Origin: DAOTXS01 sp034435055
GTDB lineage: Bacteria; Chloroflexota; Anaerolineae; UBA4142
Length of the DNA: 64,000 nt
Assembly (NCBI GenBank): GCA_034435055.1
Contig: DAOTXS010000008.1
Coordinates: forward strand, 1 to 64,000
Direction: 5' to 3'
Shown: positions 1-7,620 of the stretch, piece by piece
Position numbering within the stretch: the stretch's first letter is position 1
Layout: each line of letters opens with the position of its first letter
Translations under genes and position numbers: made by a program
The notes under the pieces: model-generated
What the model saw: only the letters and a program-made list of their open reading frames with translations
Databases searched by the model: none
What the model was told of the DNA's origin: nothing

Positions 1-87
1 GCGGGGTCGTCCGCGTCCTCGCTTGCGTTTCGGCAGTAGCGGTGCAAGCACTGCCCATTGGTCATCGGTTAGTTCATGGCGACTCAT
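1..87 (-). CDS. IS5-like transposase, N-terminal fragment (cut by window edge)
   Basis: Reading the minus strand from an ATG at 87 gives 29 in-frame codons to base 1 with no stop. The product starts MSRHELTDDQWAVLAPLLP and continues into a basic KRKRGRGRPR stretch. This is the usual opening of IS5/IS1031-group (DUF4096-type) transposases, which begin with an L-T-D-x-x-W-x-x-L-x-P-L-L-P motif before the DDE domain. The rest lies outside the window, so it cannot be said whether the element is intact. It lies downstream of the amino-acid permease gene, on the same strand, where other transporter genes might be expected. Confidence 0.75.
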   Translation of the reverse strand, partial: MSRHELTDDQWAVLAPLLPKRKRGRGRPR

Positions 88-135
88 ACCCCCATTTTAG
101 GCAATTTCTCGATTTTTGAAATAGGCTCTAATCTA

Positions 136-194
136 ACCACAGAGAGCACAGAGAATAAAATATTTCTCTCTGTGTTCCCTGTGACCTCTGTGGT
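136..194. repeat. Imperfect palindromic intergenic element (ACCACAGAG type)
   Basis: ACCACAGAG at 136-144 is the reverse complement of CTCTGTGGT at 186-194, with further CACAGAGA/TCTCTGTG pairing inside. The gap 88-219 holds this element and nothing else visible. It belongs to a set of inverted-repeat elements scattered between genes in this window. Confidence 0.7.
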
Positions 195-219
195 GAAAAA
201 GAAATATTGCATCGTTAAA

Positions 220-1398
220 CTATTTCTCCAACACCTGCACGCGCGCGTTGTAAATATTCATCAGCAACGACGTAAACAAACTGATCGACAAGTACGACGC
301 CATAATCAGCATAATCACCGGCACCGGTTGCCCGGTTTGATTTGCAATCGTCGCGCCCACGTTGAACAAATCCGGATAACCGATGGCAATCGCCAAACTT
401 GAATTTTTTGCCAGATTGAGATACTGGCTCGTCAGCGGCGGCACGATCACGCGCATCGCTTGCGGAAAAATGATCAGGTACAACACCTGCGCTTCGCTCA
501 ATCCCACCGCGCGCGCGGCTTCCAATTGTCCGCGCCGCACCGCCTGCAATCCGCCGCGCACCACCTCGGCGATGAACGCGGCAGTGTAAACCACCAACCC
601 GGTGAGAAGCGCGCTGTACTCTGGTGAAAGCGCGAGCCCGCCGGTAAAATTGAATCGACCGCGCTCCGGAAATTCAAACGCAATTGGTCCCGGCGAAAGC
701 AACAGCAAACCGATCAGCGGAAACGCCACAAACCACGCCATCGGCGCGACGAGGGGATAAAACGTGTAACGATAACTTGCGTGGCGCGAGAAGAAAATCC
801 ACAAACCAATTGCGCCCACAATCGCGATGAGAATGAAACTCAGCCACGCATCGAACGTGGGCGAGGGAATCGGTTTGGGCAGAAAAACGCCGCGCTGGTT
901 CGCATAAATCGCTCCAAAGAATTCGAGCGTGTCGCGCACCGGCGGCAGTTTGACGAAAATGCCAAAATAGATAAAGACGAGTTGCACGAGGAGAGGTGTG
1001 TTGCGAATAATTTCGATGTACGCTGCGGCGATACGATTGACAAGCCAGTTTGTCGATAAACGCGCGACGCCGGCAATCACGCCGAGAATCGTCGCCAGAA
1101 TAATTCCGATGACGCTGACGGAAAGCGTGTTGAGCACGCCAACGATAAACGCGCGCCCGTACGTATCCGACGGCTTGTACTCGATCAACGTCTCGCCGAT
1201 TTCAAAGCCGGACTCGCGCTCTAGAAAATCAAAGCCGGCAACCAGCCCGCGTTGGCGCATCGCCGAGGAAAGGTTCGAGTAGAAAAAGCCGGCGGCAAGC
1301 ACGAGGACGATCACAAAAACAATTTGACTGAAAACCGTGAGAACGCGGACATCGCGCCAGAAAGGAACAGCGGTGTGGTATTGTTCGGTCATTGCCAC
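220..1398 (-). CDS. Amino-acid ABC transporter permease (AapQ/BztB-like)
   Basis: This 392-aa integral membrane protein belongs to the HisM/AapQ family of polar amino-acid permeases. It has a membrane segment near residues 22-42 and a long extracytoplasmic stretch. A first permease block follows (GILATILGVIAGVARLS, then EIIRNTPLLVQLVFIYFG). The conserved cytoplasmic EAA loop reads EAARAVGLSEAQ. The length matches AapQ/BztB, about 390-400 aa, rather than the short 220-aa HisM type. It is third in a minus-strand run after two binding-protein genes, so it probably forms the channel for their ligand. The usual partner permease (AapM) and ATPase (AapP) are not between this gene and the left edge, where a transposase begins 133 bases downstream. 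Confidence 0.9.
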   Translation of the reverse strand: MAMTEQYHTAVPFWRDVRVLTVFSQIVFVIVLVLAAGFFYSNLSSAMRQRGLVAGFDFLERESGFEIGETLIEYKPSDTYGRAFIVGVLNTLSVSVIGIILATILGVIAGVARLSTNWLVNRIAAAYIEIIRNTPLLVQLVFIYFGIFVKLPPVRDTLEFFGAIYANQRGVFLPKPIPSPTFDAWLSFILIAIVGAIGLWIFFSRHASYRYTFYPLVAPMAWFVAFPLIGLLLLSPGPIAFEFPERGRFNFTGGLALSPEYSALLTGLVVYTAAFIAEVVRGGLQAVRRGQLEAARAVGLSEAQVLYLIIFPQAMRVIVPPLTSQYLNLAKNSSLAIAIGYPDLFNVGATIANQTGQPVPVIMLIMASYLSISLFTSLLMNIYNARVQVLEK

Positions 1399-1426
1399 TC
1401 CAAGACAAAATAAACCCCCTCCCTAA

Positions 1427-1449
1427 CCCTCCCCCTGTCAGGGGGAGGG
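1427..1449. repeat. GC-rich perfect palindrome between binding protein and permease
   Basis: CCCTCCCCCTG at 1427-1437 and CAGGGGGAGGG at 1439-1449 form a perfect 11-base inverted repeat around one central base. There is no T-tract on the minus strand. A hairpin here could stabilise the upstream binding-protein mRNA or reduce read-through into the permease gene, a common arrangement in ABC operons. That role is inference. Confidence 0.6.
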
Positions 1450-1469
1450 AAGGGTGGGGGTAAAACGCT

Positions 1470-2654
1470 TTACCGGTACGGCGGCGCGTACAACAATCCG
1501 CCTTGCGTCCACACTTTGTTCAAGCCGCGTGGAATGTTCAATGGTGTACTCGGACCAAGGTTGCGATCATAAATCTCGCCATAGTTGCCAACGGCTTTGA
1601 TCACCTTCTGCACCCAGTCGGCTGTCAACCCCAGTCCTTTGCCCAACGCCTCGTCGGTCAGCAAGCGTTTGATGTCCGGGTTTGTACTCTTCGCCATCTC
1701 ATCCACGTTCTTCGACGTGACTCCAAACTCTTCGGCTTGAATCACCGCATAGACCGTCCACTTGACAACGTTGAACCATTGATCGTCGCCGAGCGGAACC
1801 GCGGGTCCCAACGGCTCTTTCGATAACGTTACGTCCATAATCTCGTGATCGCCCGGCGTCTTCATCACCGCGCGCCGCGATGCCAACTGCGATTTGTCGC
1901 TCGTTACCGCATCGCAACGCCCTTGCTCATACGCCGCATACGTCGGATCGATGTCCGCGAACACGACCGGCTTGAAATCGACGCCCGCCGCACGCATTTG
2001 GTCGGTCAAGTTCAGTTCGGTCGTCGTGCCGCTTTGTACGCAGATCGTCGCGCCTTTCAGATCGGCGAGTTTCTTCGCGCCGATTTTTTTCGTGACCATG
2101 ATCCCTTGCCCGTCGTAGAACGTCGTGGGCGCAAAGAGTCCCCAGGTCGTGTCGCGGCTCGATGTCCACGTGGTGTTACGAATCAAGACATCGATTTCGC
2201 CGGTCTGGAGTGCGGGACCGCGTTGACCGGTGTTGAGCGGGCGGAATTCGACGGCTTTGGCATCGCCAAGCACCGCAGCGGCAAGCGCGCGGCACATATC
2301 CGCATCAAAGCCGGAGAATTGGCCGGTGGTTTTGTCGAGTGCGCTGAAACCGGGAAGTGCGTCGTTCACGCCGCAAATCAACTTGCCGCGACTCTTGATG
2401 GTCGCCAACCGATTGCCGGTGGTGGGTTTGGTTGCGACGGTTGGAGCCGCAGTTGGCGCGACCGTAGGCGGCTTGGTTGCGGCAACAGTCGGCGCGGTGG
2501 TTGGTGGTACCGCCGTCGGTGCAACACTCGACGCACTGGACGATACTGGTGCCTTGGTCGGGGGTGCGGCAGTCGGCGCAGGGGTTGGTGCCGGTGCGCA
2601 CGCCGCAAGTGCCACCACAGAAATTATCGTGAGAACGAAAACTAGTTTCTTCAT
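1470..2654 (-). CDS. Amino-acid ABC transporter substrate-binding lipoprotein (AapJ-like), copy 2
   Basis: Family-3 extracellular solute-binding protein, 394 aa from the ATG at 2654, which follows GGAGGAGAGGAG. An upstream in-frame start at 2711 overlaps the neighbouring gene and lacks such a site. The signal peptide ends in a lipobox with Cys19 (ALAAC), followed by a Pro/Thr/Ala linker to about residue 85. The binding domain then starts RGKLICGVNDALPGFS, the AapJ signature, with GFDADMCRA and LIRNTTWTSSRD further on. It lies 14 bases after a second copy of the same gene and upstream of the permease, so it probably delivers amino acids to it. The middle is almost identical to copy 1, while both ends differ. 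Confidence 0.92.
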   Translation of the reverse strand: MKKLVFVLTIISVVALAACAPAPTPAPTAAPPTKAPVSSSASSVAPTAVPPTTAPTVAATKPPTVAPTAAPTVATKPTTGNRLATIKSRGKLICGVNDALPGFSALDKTTGQFSGFDADMCRALAAAVLGDAKAVEFRPLNTGQRGPALQTGEIDVLIRNTTWTSSRDTTWGLFAPTTFYDGQGIMVTKKIGAKKLADLKGATICVQSGTTTELNLTDQMRAAGVDFKPVVFADIDPTYAAYEQGRCDAVTSDKSQLASRRAVMKTPGDHEIMDVTLSKEPLGPAVPLGDDQWFNVVKWTVYAVIQAEEFGVTSKNVDEMAKSTNPDIKRLLTDEALGKGLGLTADWVQKVIKAVGNYGEIYDRNLGPSTPLNIPRGLNKVWTQGGLLYAPPYR

Positions 2655-2668
2655 CTCCTCTCCTCCTT

Positions 2669-3736
2669 TTATCGGTACGGTGGCGCGTACAACAATCCGC
2701 CCTTTGTCCACGGCGAGTTCAAGCCACGCGGAATGTTCATCGGCGTGCCCGGTCCCAGATTACGTTCGTAAATCTCACCGTAATTGCCAACGGCTTTGAC
2801 GACTTTTTGCACCCAATCTGCCGAAAGCCCAAGACCTTTCGCAATTGCTTCATCCGTCAGCAGTCGCTTGATGTCCGGGTTTGTACTCTTCGCCATCTCA
2901 TCCACGTTCTTTGACGTGACTCCAAACTCTTCGGCTTGGAATGTGGCGAACACCGTCCATTTGACAACATTAAACCACTGGTTGTCGCCGAGCGGAACCG
3001 CGGGTCCCAACGGCTCTTTCGATAACGTTACGTCCATAATCTCGTGATCACCCGGCGTCTTCATCACCGCGCGCCGCGATGCCAACTGCGATTTGTCGCT
3101 CGTCACCGCATCGCAACGCCCTTGCTCATACGCCGCATACGTCGGATCGATGTCCGCGAACACGACCGGCTTGAAATCGACGCCCGCCGCACGCATTTGG
3201 TCGGTCAAGTTCAATTCGGTCGTCGTGCCGCTTTGCACGCAGATCGTCGCGCCTTTCAGATCGGCGAGTTTCTTCGCGCCGATTTTTTTCGTGACCATGA
3301 TCCCTTGCCCGTCGTAGAACGTCGTGGGCGCAAAGAGTCCCCAGGTCGTGTCGCGGCTGACCGTCCACGTGGTGTTACGAATCAAGACATCGATTTCGCC
3401 GGTCTGGAGTGCGGGACCGCGTTGACCGGTGTTGAGCGGGCGGAATTCGACCGCTTTCGCATCACCGAGTACCGCGGCGGCAACAGCTCGACAAAAATCG
3501 GCGTCAAAGCCGGAGAATTGGCCGGTGGCTTTGTCGAGTGCGCTGAAACCGGGGAGTGCGTCATTCACGCCGCAAATCAACTTGCCGCGACTCTTGACGA
3601 GCGCAAGACGGGCGCTGGCAGCTTGCTCAGGGGGTGTGTCATACGAAACTGTGATCGAGGTCGTCGGTGGCATCGGCGCAAAAGCCACAGCGACGAGGAC
3701 AAACATGGCTAACAGAATCAGCCAGAGTTTCTTCAT
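2669..3736 (-). CDS. Amino-acid ABC transporter substrate-binding protein (AapJ-like), copy 1
   Basis: 355-aa family-3 solute-binding protein, first gene of the transporter run, with a strong ribosome site (GAAGGAGGAGC) before the ATG. The N-terminus is a hydrophobic signal (MKKLWLILLAMFVLVAVAFA). It has no lipobox cysteine and no long Pro/Thr linker, unlike its tandem partner. It is therefore either released after cleavage or held by an uncleaved segment. The ligand-binding core (ICGVNDALPGFS, ICVQSGTTTELN, YEQGRCDAVTSDKSQL) matches copy 2 almost residue for residue. Two binding proteins feeding one permease may differ in location rather than in specificity. Confidence 0.92.
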   Translation of the reverse strand: MKKLWLILLAMFVLVAVAFAPMPPTTSITVSYDTPPEQAASARLALVKSRGKLICGVNDALPGFSALDKATGQFSGFDADFCRAVAAAVLGDAKAVEFRPLNTGQRGPALQTGEIDVLIRNTTWTVSRDTTWGLFAPTTFYDGQGIMVTKKIGAKKLADLKGATICVQSGTTTELNLTDQMRAAGVDFKPVVFADIDPTYAAYEQGRCDAVTSDKSQLASRRAVMKTPGDHEIMDVTLSKEPLGPAVPLGDNQWFNVVKWTVFATFQAEEFGVTSKNVDEMAKSTNPDIKRLLTDEAIAKGLGLSADWVQKVVKAVGNYGEIYERNLGPGTPMNIPRGLNSPWTKGGLLYAPPYR

Positions 3737-3835
3737 TTCTGCTCCTCCTTCAAAATTGAACGAACTCGGTCAAAAAAGAGAAACGGCGTCTATCTACCCT
3801 ATCACCTCCTCTCGCCTGAGGAAATTGCTGTGGAG

Positions 3836-3864
3836 ATTTTATCACGAGTGAGAGCGAAACGCAA
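3836..3864 (-). promoter_or_regulatory. Putative sigma-70 promoter of the amino-acid transporter operon
   Basis: On the minus strand TTGCGT (3864-3859) and TAAAAT (3841-3836) are 17 bases apart, about 100 bases upstream of the first binding-protein gene. The leader contains a GAGAGGAGGTGAT purine run. The match is reasonable but not perfect. Confidence 0.5.
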
Positions 3865-3895
3865 GAATGTCAAAAATGGAAACGCATTCTCTTGG

Positions 3896-4618
3896 CTACC
3901 AATTCTCCAGCTCCCGCACGCAAATCTCAATCGATTTTTTCAACACCGCTTCGCCGACCTCGCGCGTCGCATTCCCCGGATCGCGTCCCATAATTCCATC
4001 CGGATATTTCTGCGCGAATGATTGCGCCGTCGTGATCTCGCGCGACGGTTTGACCGGCGCATCGCGTCCGGTCAAGCGATTGAGTTTCACCGCGCTTGGT
4101 CGCACCGCAAGCATAAACGCCGTTTCGCCGGGCGACGCGTGCGACCCAACCTGCTCGCCCAGCATTTCGACGACGACGCGGTACGCTTCCTGATCCGTCC
4201 ACCACTCGAAATTTTTCACGCGCAAGCCGGTCAAGTCTTGGGTAACCATTTGAACCGCGCTCATCAGCGACGCCGCGTTTCCGCCGTGACCGTTCACAAC
4301 GAACACGCGCCGAAAACCGTGTCGATGCAACGAACGAAAAATATCTTCCAACACGGCAATCAACGTCGATGGTTTGAGCGAGACGGTGCCGGGAAATCCC
4401 ATTTGCATCAACGCCATTCCATAATTCAGCGTCGGCGCAACGACGACATTCGTCGCTTCCCCTGCCCCACGCGCAATCGCTTCCGCTTCAATCGAGTCAG
4501 TGCCGAGACCCAAATGGCGACCGTGTTCCTCCGTTGAGCCAAGCGGCAGGATGATTCGATCATCGCGTTCCAGATATTCTTTGACCTCTTCCCACGACAT
4601 TTCCGCAAGCAGATTCAT
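3896..4618 (-). CDS. Creatininase-family amidohydrolase
   Basis: 240-aa protein of the creatininase/MftE family, metal-dependent hydrolases acting on cyclic amides or peptide-like substrates. The ATG at 4618 is preceded by GGAGGTCAAG and gives the usual family start. The earlier in-frame start at 4651 lacks a ribosome site. Metal-site motifs are present: LGSTEEHGRHLGLGTD (residues 26-41) and VNGHGGN near residue 110. HASPGET contributes a further expected ligand. There is no signal peptide, so it is cytoplasmic. It stands alone between oppositely styled neighbours, so the substrate cannot be inferred. Creatinine itself is unlikely without other creatine-pathway genes. Confidence 0.85.
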   Translation of the reverse strand: MNLLAEMSWEEVKEYLERDDRIILPLGSTEEHGRHLGLGTDSIEAEAIARGAGEATNVVVAPTLNYGMALMQMGFPGTVSLKPSTLIAVLEDIFRSLHRHGFRRVFVVNGHGGNAASLMSAVQMVTQDLTGLRVKNFEWWTDQEAYRVVVEMLGEQVGSHASPGETAFMLAVRPSAVKLNRLTGRDAPVKPSREITTAQSFAQKYPDGIMGRDPGNATREVGEAVLKKSIEICVRELENW

Positions 4619-4659
4619 CTTGACCTCCACATTTGAAAAATCAATTCTCAAACTGTTTT

Positions 4660-4727
4660 ACTGCCGAGCACGCAGAGATCGCAGAGTTTTCCATTTTTGT
4701 CTCTGCGGACTTTGCGTTCTCAGCGGT
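4660..4727. repeat. Long imperfect palindrome (ACYGCYGAG / CGCAGAG type)
   Basis: The two 27-base arms, 4660-4686 and 4701-4727, are imperfect reverse complements. Paired blocks include GAG, ACGCA and CGCAGAG. The element fills most of the gap between the creatininase gene and the sugar dehydrogenase gene, and no other feature is visible there. Confidence 0.7.
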
Positions 4728-4747
4728 AAAATCGCACAACACGTGAA

Positions 4748-5932
4748 CTACTTGAACGTGACGCGCAAAACCACATCGCCGTCCGCGCCAACGATGCCGC
4801 GTCCATCCGCATTCGACGAGAGAATGTACAACGCGCCCTCGGGCCCTTCCACCACATCGCGCAAGCGCCCGTACTGCTGATTAAAACTGGTTTGGAAATC
4901 GAGGACGCGACGCGGATCGTCTTTGTCAAAAGTAACCCGGTACAACGCTTGCCCACGCAAACCGACGAACACCAACGATCCTGCCCAAGGTCCGCGCGTC
5001 ACAAACGTTGCTCCGCCCGGCGCCCACGTCGTTGTGTCACCGCTGTGCAAAACCGGCGCAAGCATCCCCTCGCGTGTTTGCGTCCCAGTGATGAGGGGCC
5101 AGCCGTAATTTTTTCCGCGCTCGATCAGATTAACTTCATCCCGACAGCATGCTTGTCCGCCGCTCGGTCCGTGTTCGGTGGCGTACAAACGATTGGTGCC
5201 CGGTTGCCACGCGAGTCCTTGTGGATTGCGATGCCCGTACGAATAGACTGGCGAATTGGGAAACGGATTATCGCCGGGAATCGCGCCGTCCGGTTCGAGC
5301 CGGAAAATCTTGCCGTTCAGCTTGGCGGGGTCTTGAGCCGCCATTTGATCTTGAGCGTCGCCCATCGTCCAGTACAACTTGCCATCCGGACCAAACTTGA
5401 CGCGCCCGCCATCGTGATTGCTGTTGCCGGGTACATTGTCCAACAGAATTTTATCTGACACACCTTTGCCGTTTTCCTCGCGCAAACGCACAAGCCGATT
5501 AATCAATCGTCCCGCGTCGTTGCGATAGGTGTACGCGACGTACACAAATCGATTGGTTGCAAATCGCGGGTCGATTGCAAGTCCCAGTAAACCGGCTTCG
5601 CCGGTTTCGACAACCGGCAATTGCATCCAGACATCGTTTTGCAATCTGCCATCTTTGATGATGCGAATCGTGCCGGCGCGTTCAGTCAAAAAGATGCGAC
5701 CGTCCGGCGCAAAGTCGATTGCCCACGGCGTGTCCAGTCCTTTCGCAAACACCTCGACGATTGGCGTCGTAGCCACTGGCACACTCGTACTTGTCGGTGG
5801 AACCGGCGTCGGTTGCGGCGCGATGGTCGGCGCGACGGTGGGCGTTGGTGTCGGCGTCGGCGATGCACAAGCAACCAGCGTCCACGTCAACAGAAAAATC
5901 GATCCGCCCATCTTCGCAAACGAGTTCAACAT
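4748..5932 (-). CDS. PQQ-dependent sugar (glucose/sorbosone) dehydrogenase-like lipoprotein
   Basis: 394-aa protein of the soluble aldose sugar dehydrogenase family (YliI/Asd, GSDH fold), a six-bladed beta-propeller that oxidises sugars outside the cytoplasm using PQQ. The ATG at 5932 follows AAGGAGAG. The signal peptide ends at a lipobox with Cys22 (TLVAC), followed by a Pro/Thr linker to about residue 55. Family motifs follow in order: TPWAIDFAPDGRIFLTERAG, NHDGGRVKFGPDGKLYWTMG, YSYGHRNPQGLAWQPG, ATEHGP and NYGWPLITG. A CC pair within the ATEHGP loop is unusual. It has its own promoter. Electron acceptor and sugar are unknown. Confidence 0.88.
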   Translation of the reverse strand: MLNSFAKMGGSIFLLTWTLVACASPTPTPTPTVAPTIAPQPTPVPPTSTSVPVATTPIVEVFAKGLDTPWAIDFAPDGRIFLTERAGTIRIIKDGRLQNDVWMQLPVVETGEAGLLGLAIDPRFATNRFVYVAYTYRNDAGRLINRLVRLREENGKGVSDKILLDNVPGNSNHDGGRVKFGPDGKLYWTMGDAQDQMAAQDPAKLNGKIFRLEPDGAIPGDNPFPNSPVYSYGHRNPQGLAWQPGTNRLYATEHGPSGGQACCRDEVNLIERGKNYGWPLITGTQTREGMLAPVLHSGDTTTWAPGGATFVTRGPWAGSLVFVGLRGQALYRVTFDKDDPRRVLDFQTSFNQQYGRLRDVVEGPEGALYILSSNADGRGIVGADGDVVLRVTFK

Positions 5933-5960
5933 TCTATCTCTCCTTTCGCGGATTGCAAGT

Positions 5961-5990
5961 CTTATACCGGAAAGTGTCATCAACCGTCAA
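5961..5990 (-). promoter_or_regulatory. Putative promoter of the sugar dehydrogenase gene
   Basis: Minus strand TTGACG (5990-5985) and TATAAG (5966-5961) with an 18-base spacer. This puts the transcript start about 20 bases before the GAAAGGAGAG ribosome site. Confidence 0.6.
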
Positions 5991-6131
5991 GGTCGCCTCG
6001 GCGACCAGGACGATTTCTTGTGAAGAATTAACATCTGGGAGCGGCATTTGAATCAGCGGTTAGAAACCGCATCTACCGTATCACAAAATCTGCCTGCGCG
6101 GATTAATCAACCAATTATTGCTCAAACGCAT
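5991..6131. other. Intergenic stretch without recognised features
   Basis: This is the left part of the 416-base gap between the divergent sugar dehydrogenase and rho genes. I see no gene or repeat in it. The rest of the gap is occupied by the two promoters and the rho leader. Confidence 0.5.
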
Positions 6132-6160
6132 TTGACGCAATGCCGGTTTGATGTTATAAT
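6132..6160 (+). promoter_or_regulatory. Putative promoter of rho
   Basis: TTGACG at 6132-6137 and a perfect TATAAT at 6155-6160 are separated by 17 bases. The predicted transcript starts near 6167, leaving a leader of about 180 bases before the rho start codon. Confidence 0.7.
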
Positions 6161-6166
6161 TTCAGC

Positions 6167-6348
6167 AGTTCAAAGATTGCTATCTCCAATTGCGCGCCTC
6201 TCGACGCTTGACCTCATCGACCTTGTTCCCGCTGACTGCGATGTATTCAATTATAGATTTTAATTTGCATAGACTCACCGGGCTGAGACGCCGGACTCGT
6301 CCGCACTCAGTCGATTCCCCGCGCGTCTAAATCTACGGAGTTCCTCAC
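6167..6348 (+). promoter_or_regulatory. Long structured leader of rho mRNA
   Basis: The leader is AT-rich at first, then GC-rich from about 6270, with several short pairings (CCGG/CCGG near 6281-6295, CTGAG/CTCAG around 6284-6310). rho genes in other bacteria are autoregulated through premature termination in a leader. That this leader does the same is inference. No known riboswitch consensus was found. Confidence 0.4.
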
Positions 6349-7617
6349 GTGTCAGACACCCTCAATTATGCCGAACTAGAAAAGAAAACACTCGCCGATT
6401 TACGCGAACTCGCCAAAGAACAAGCGATCAGCGGCTATTCGCGTTACAAAAAAACCGATCTCATCTTTCGATTATTGCGCGCCAAAGCCGAACGTGAAGG
6501 ATTGATCTTCGGCGGCGGGGTTCTGCAAATCATTCAAGATGACAACATCGGCTTTCTTCGCTCCGATCACTTGCTTCCCGGGCCGGAAGATGTGTACGTT
6601 TCGCAATCACAAATCCGACGCTTTGGCTTGCGCACCGGCGATATGGTCATTGGGCAAGTGCGCCCGCCCAAAGAGACCGAAAAATATTTTGGCTTGTTGC
6701 GCGTCGAAGCGGTGAACGGGCTCGATCCCGAAGCCGCCAAAGCGCGTCCCGACTTTGATAAACTCACGCCAATTTTCCCCAACCAACAATTTAAACTCGA
6801 AACCAAACCCAACATCATTGCCACGCGCCTGCTCGATATGCTCGCGCCGATTGGCAAGGGGCAACGCGGTTTGATCGTCTCACCGCCCAAAGCCGGCAAG
6901 ACGACAATTCTCAAACAAATCGCCAACGGCATCAGCGAAAATTATCCCGACGCGCATCTGATGGTCGTCTTGATCGGCGAGCGCCCGGAAGAAGTAACCG
7001 ACGTTGATCGCTCGGTTGAAGCCGAAGTGTTCTCCTCCACATTTGACGACCCCGTGGAAAACCAAACGCGCGTGGCAGAAATGTCGCTCGCGCGTGCCAA
7101 ACGTCTCGTCGAAGGCGGTAAAGATGTCGTCGTGATGCTCGATTCGATCACGCGGCTCGCGCGCGCGTACAACCTCGTCGTCCCGCCAAGCGGTCGCACG
7201 CTCACCGGCGGTTTCGATCCCGCCGCGTTGTATCCGCCCAAACGATTCTTTGGCGCAGCGCGCAATTTGGAAGAAGGCGGTTCGCTCACCATCATCGGCA
7301 CGTGCCTTGTCGATACCGGCAGCCGGATGGACGATTTGATCTACGAAGAATTCAAAGGCACCGGCAACAGCGAAGTCCACCTGAATCGCAAACTTGCTGA
7401 ACGCCGCATTTTCCCGGCAATCGATATCGAACGTTCCAGCACGCGTCGTGAAGAATTATTGCTCGACGATGAAACGCTCAGCCGCGTCTTTACCTTGCGC
7501 CGGATGATCGATATGTTGGGCGGCGGTGAAGATGCGCTCGATCCTGTGATTTCGCGCTTGATCAAAACCAAAGCAAACAAGGAATTTCTAGCCACCTTGA
7601 ACAAGGACAACTTGTAA
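6349..7617 (+). CDS. rho: Transcription termination factor Rho
   Basis: 422-aa hexameric RNA helicase that ends transcription at Rho-dependent sites. It starts at GTG 6349, with CGGAG upstream. The N-terminal helical Rho_N domain (residues 5-45, DLRELAKEQAISGYSRYKK) is followed by the RNA-binding cold-shock-like domain with GFLRS and an intact RNP region. The RecA-like ATPase contains Walker A (PPKAGKTT, about residue 182), a Walker B-type VVVMLDS, and R-loop/Q-loop regions near DSITRLARAYN and GGFDPAALYPPKR. Length is typical for Rho without a large insertion. The next gene begins 3 bases later, so the two are probably co-transcribed. Confidence 0.98.
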   Translation: MSDTLNYAELEKKTLADLRELAKEQAISGYSRYKKTDLIFRLLRAKAEREGLIFGGGVLQIIQDDNIGFLRSDHLLPGPEDVYVSQSQIRRFGLRTGDMVIGQVRPPKETEKYFGLLRVEAVNGLDPEAAKARPDFDKLTPIFPNQQFKLETKPNIIATRLLDMLAPIGKGQRGLIVSPPKAGKTTILKQIANGISENYPDAHLMVVLIGERPEEVTDVDRSVEAEVFSSTFDDPVENQTRVAEMSLARAKRLVEGGKDVVVMLDSITRLARAYNLVVPPSGRTLTGGFDPAALYPPKRFFGAARNLEEGGSLTIIGTCLVDTGSRMDDLIYEEFKGTGNSEVHLNRKLAERRIFPAIDIERSSTRREELLLDDETLSRVFTLRRMIDMLGGGEDALDPVISRLIKTKANKEFLATLNKDNL

Positions 7618-7620
7618 ACG

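Noticed and set aside
76..402. A 108-codon plus-strand frame at the left edge.
   Set aside because: It runs across a palindromic repeat and antisense to the clear permease gene, with no ribosome site and no recognisable protein.
3044..3712. Long plus-strand frames antisense to the AapJ genes (also 1845-2645).
   Set aside because: They repeat in both copies only because the genes beneath are duplicated. Composition is Arg/His-rich, as expected for shadows of GC-biased coding sequence.
6270..6330. CACCGGGCTGAGAC in the rho leader resembles part of a TPP riboswitch.
   Set aside because: The other invariant THI-box segments (the ACCTGA and GGGTAA-type blocks) are absent, and rho has no link to thiamine.
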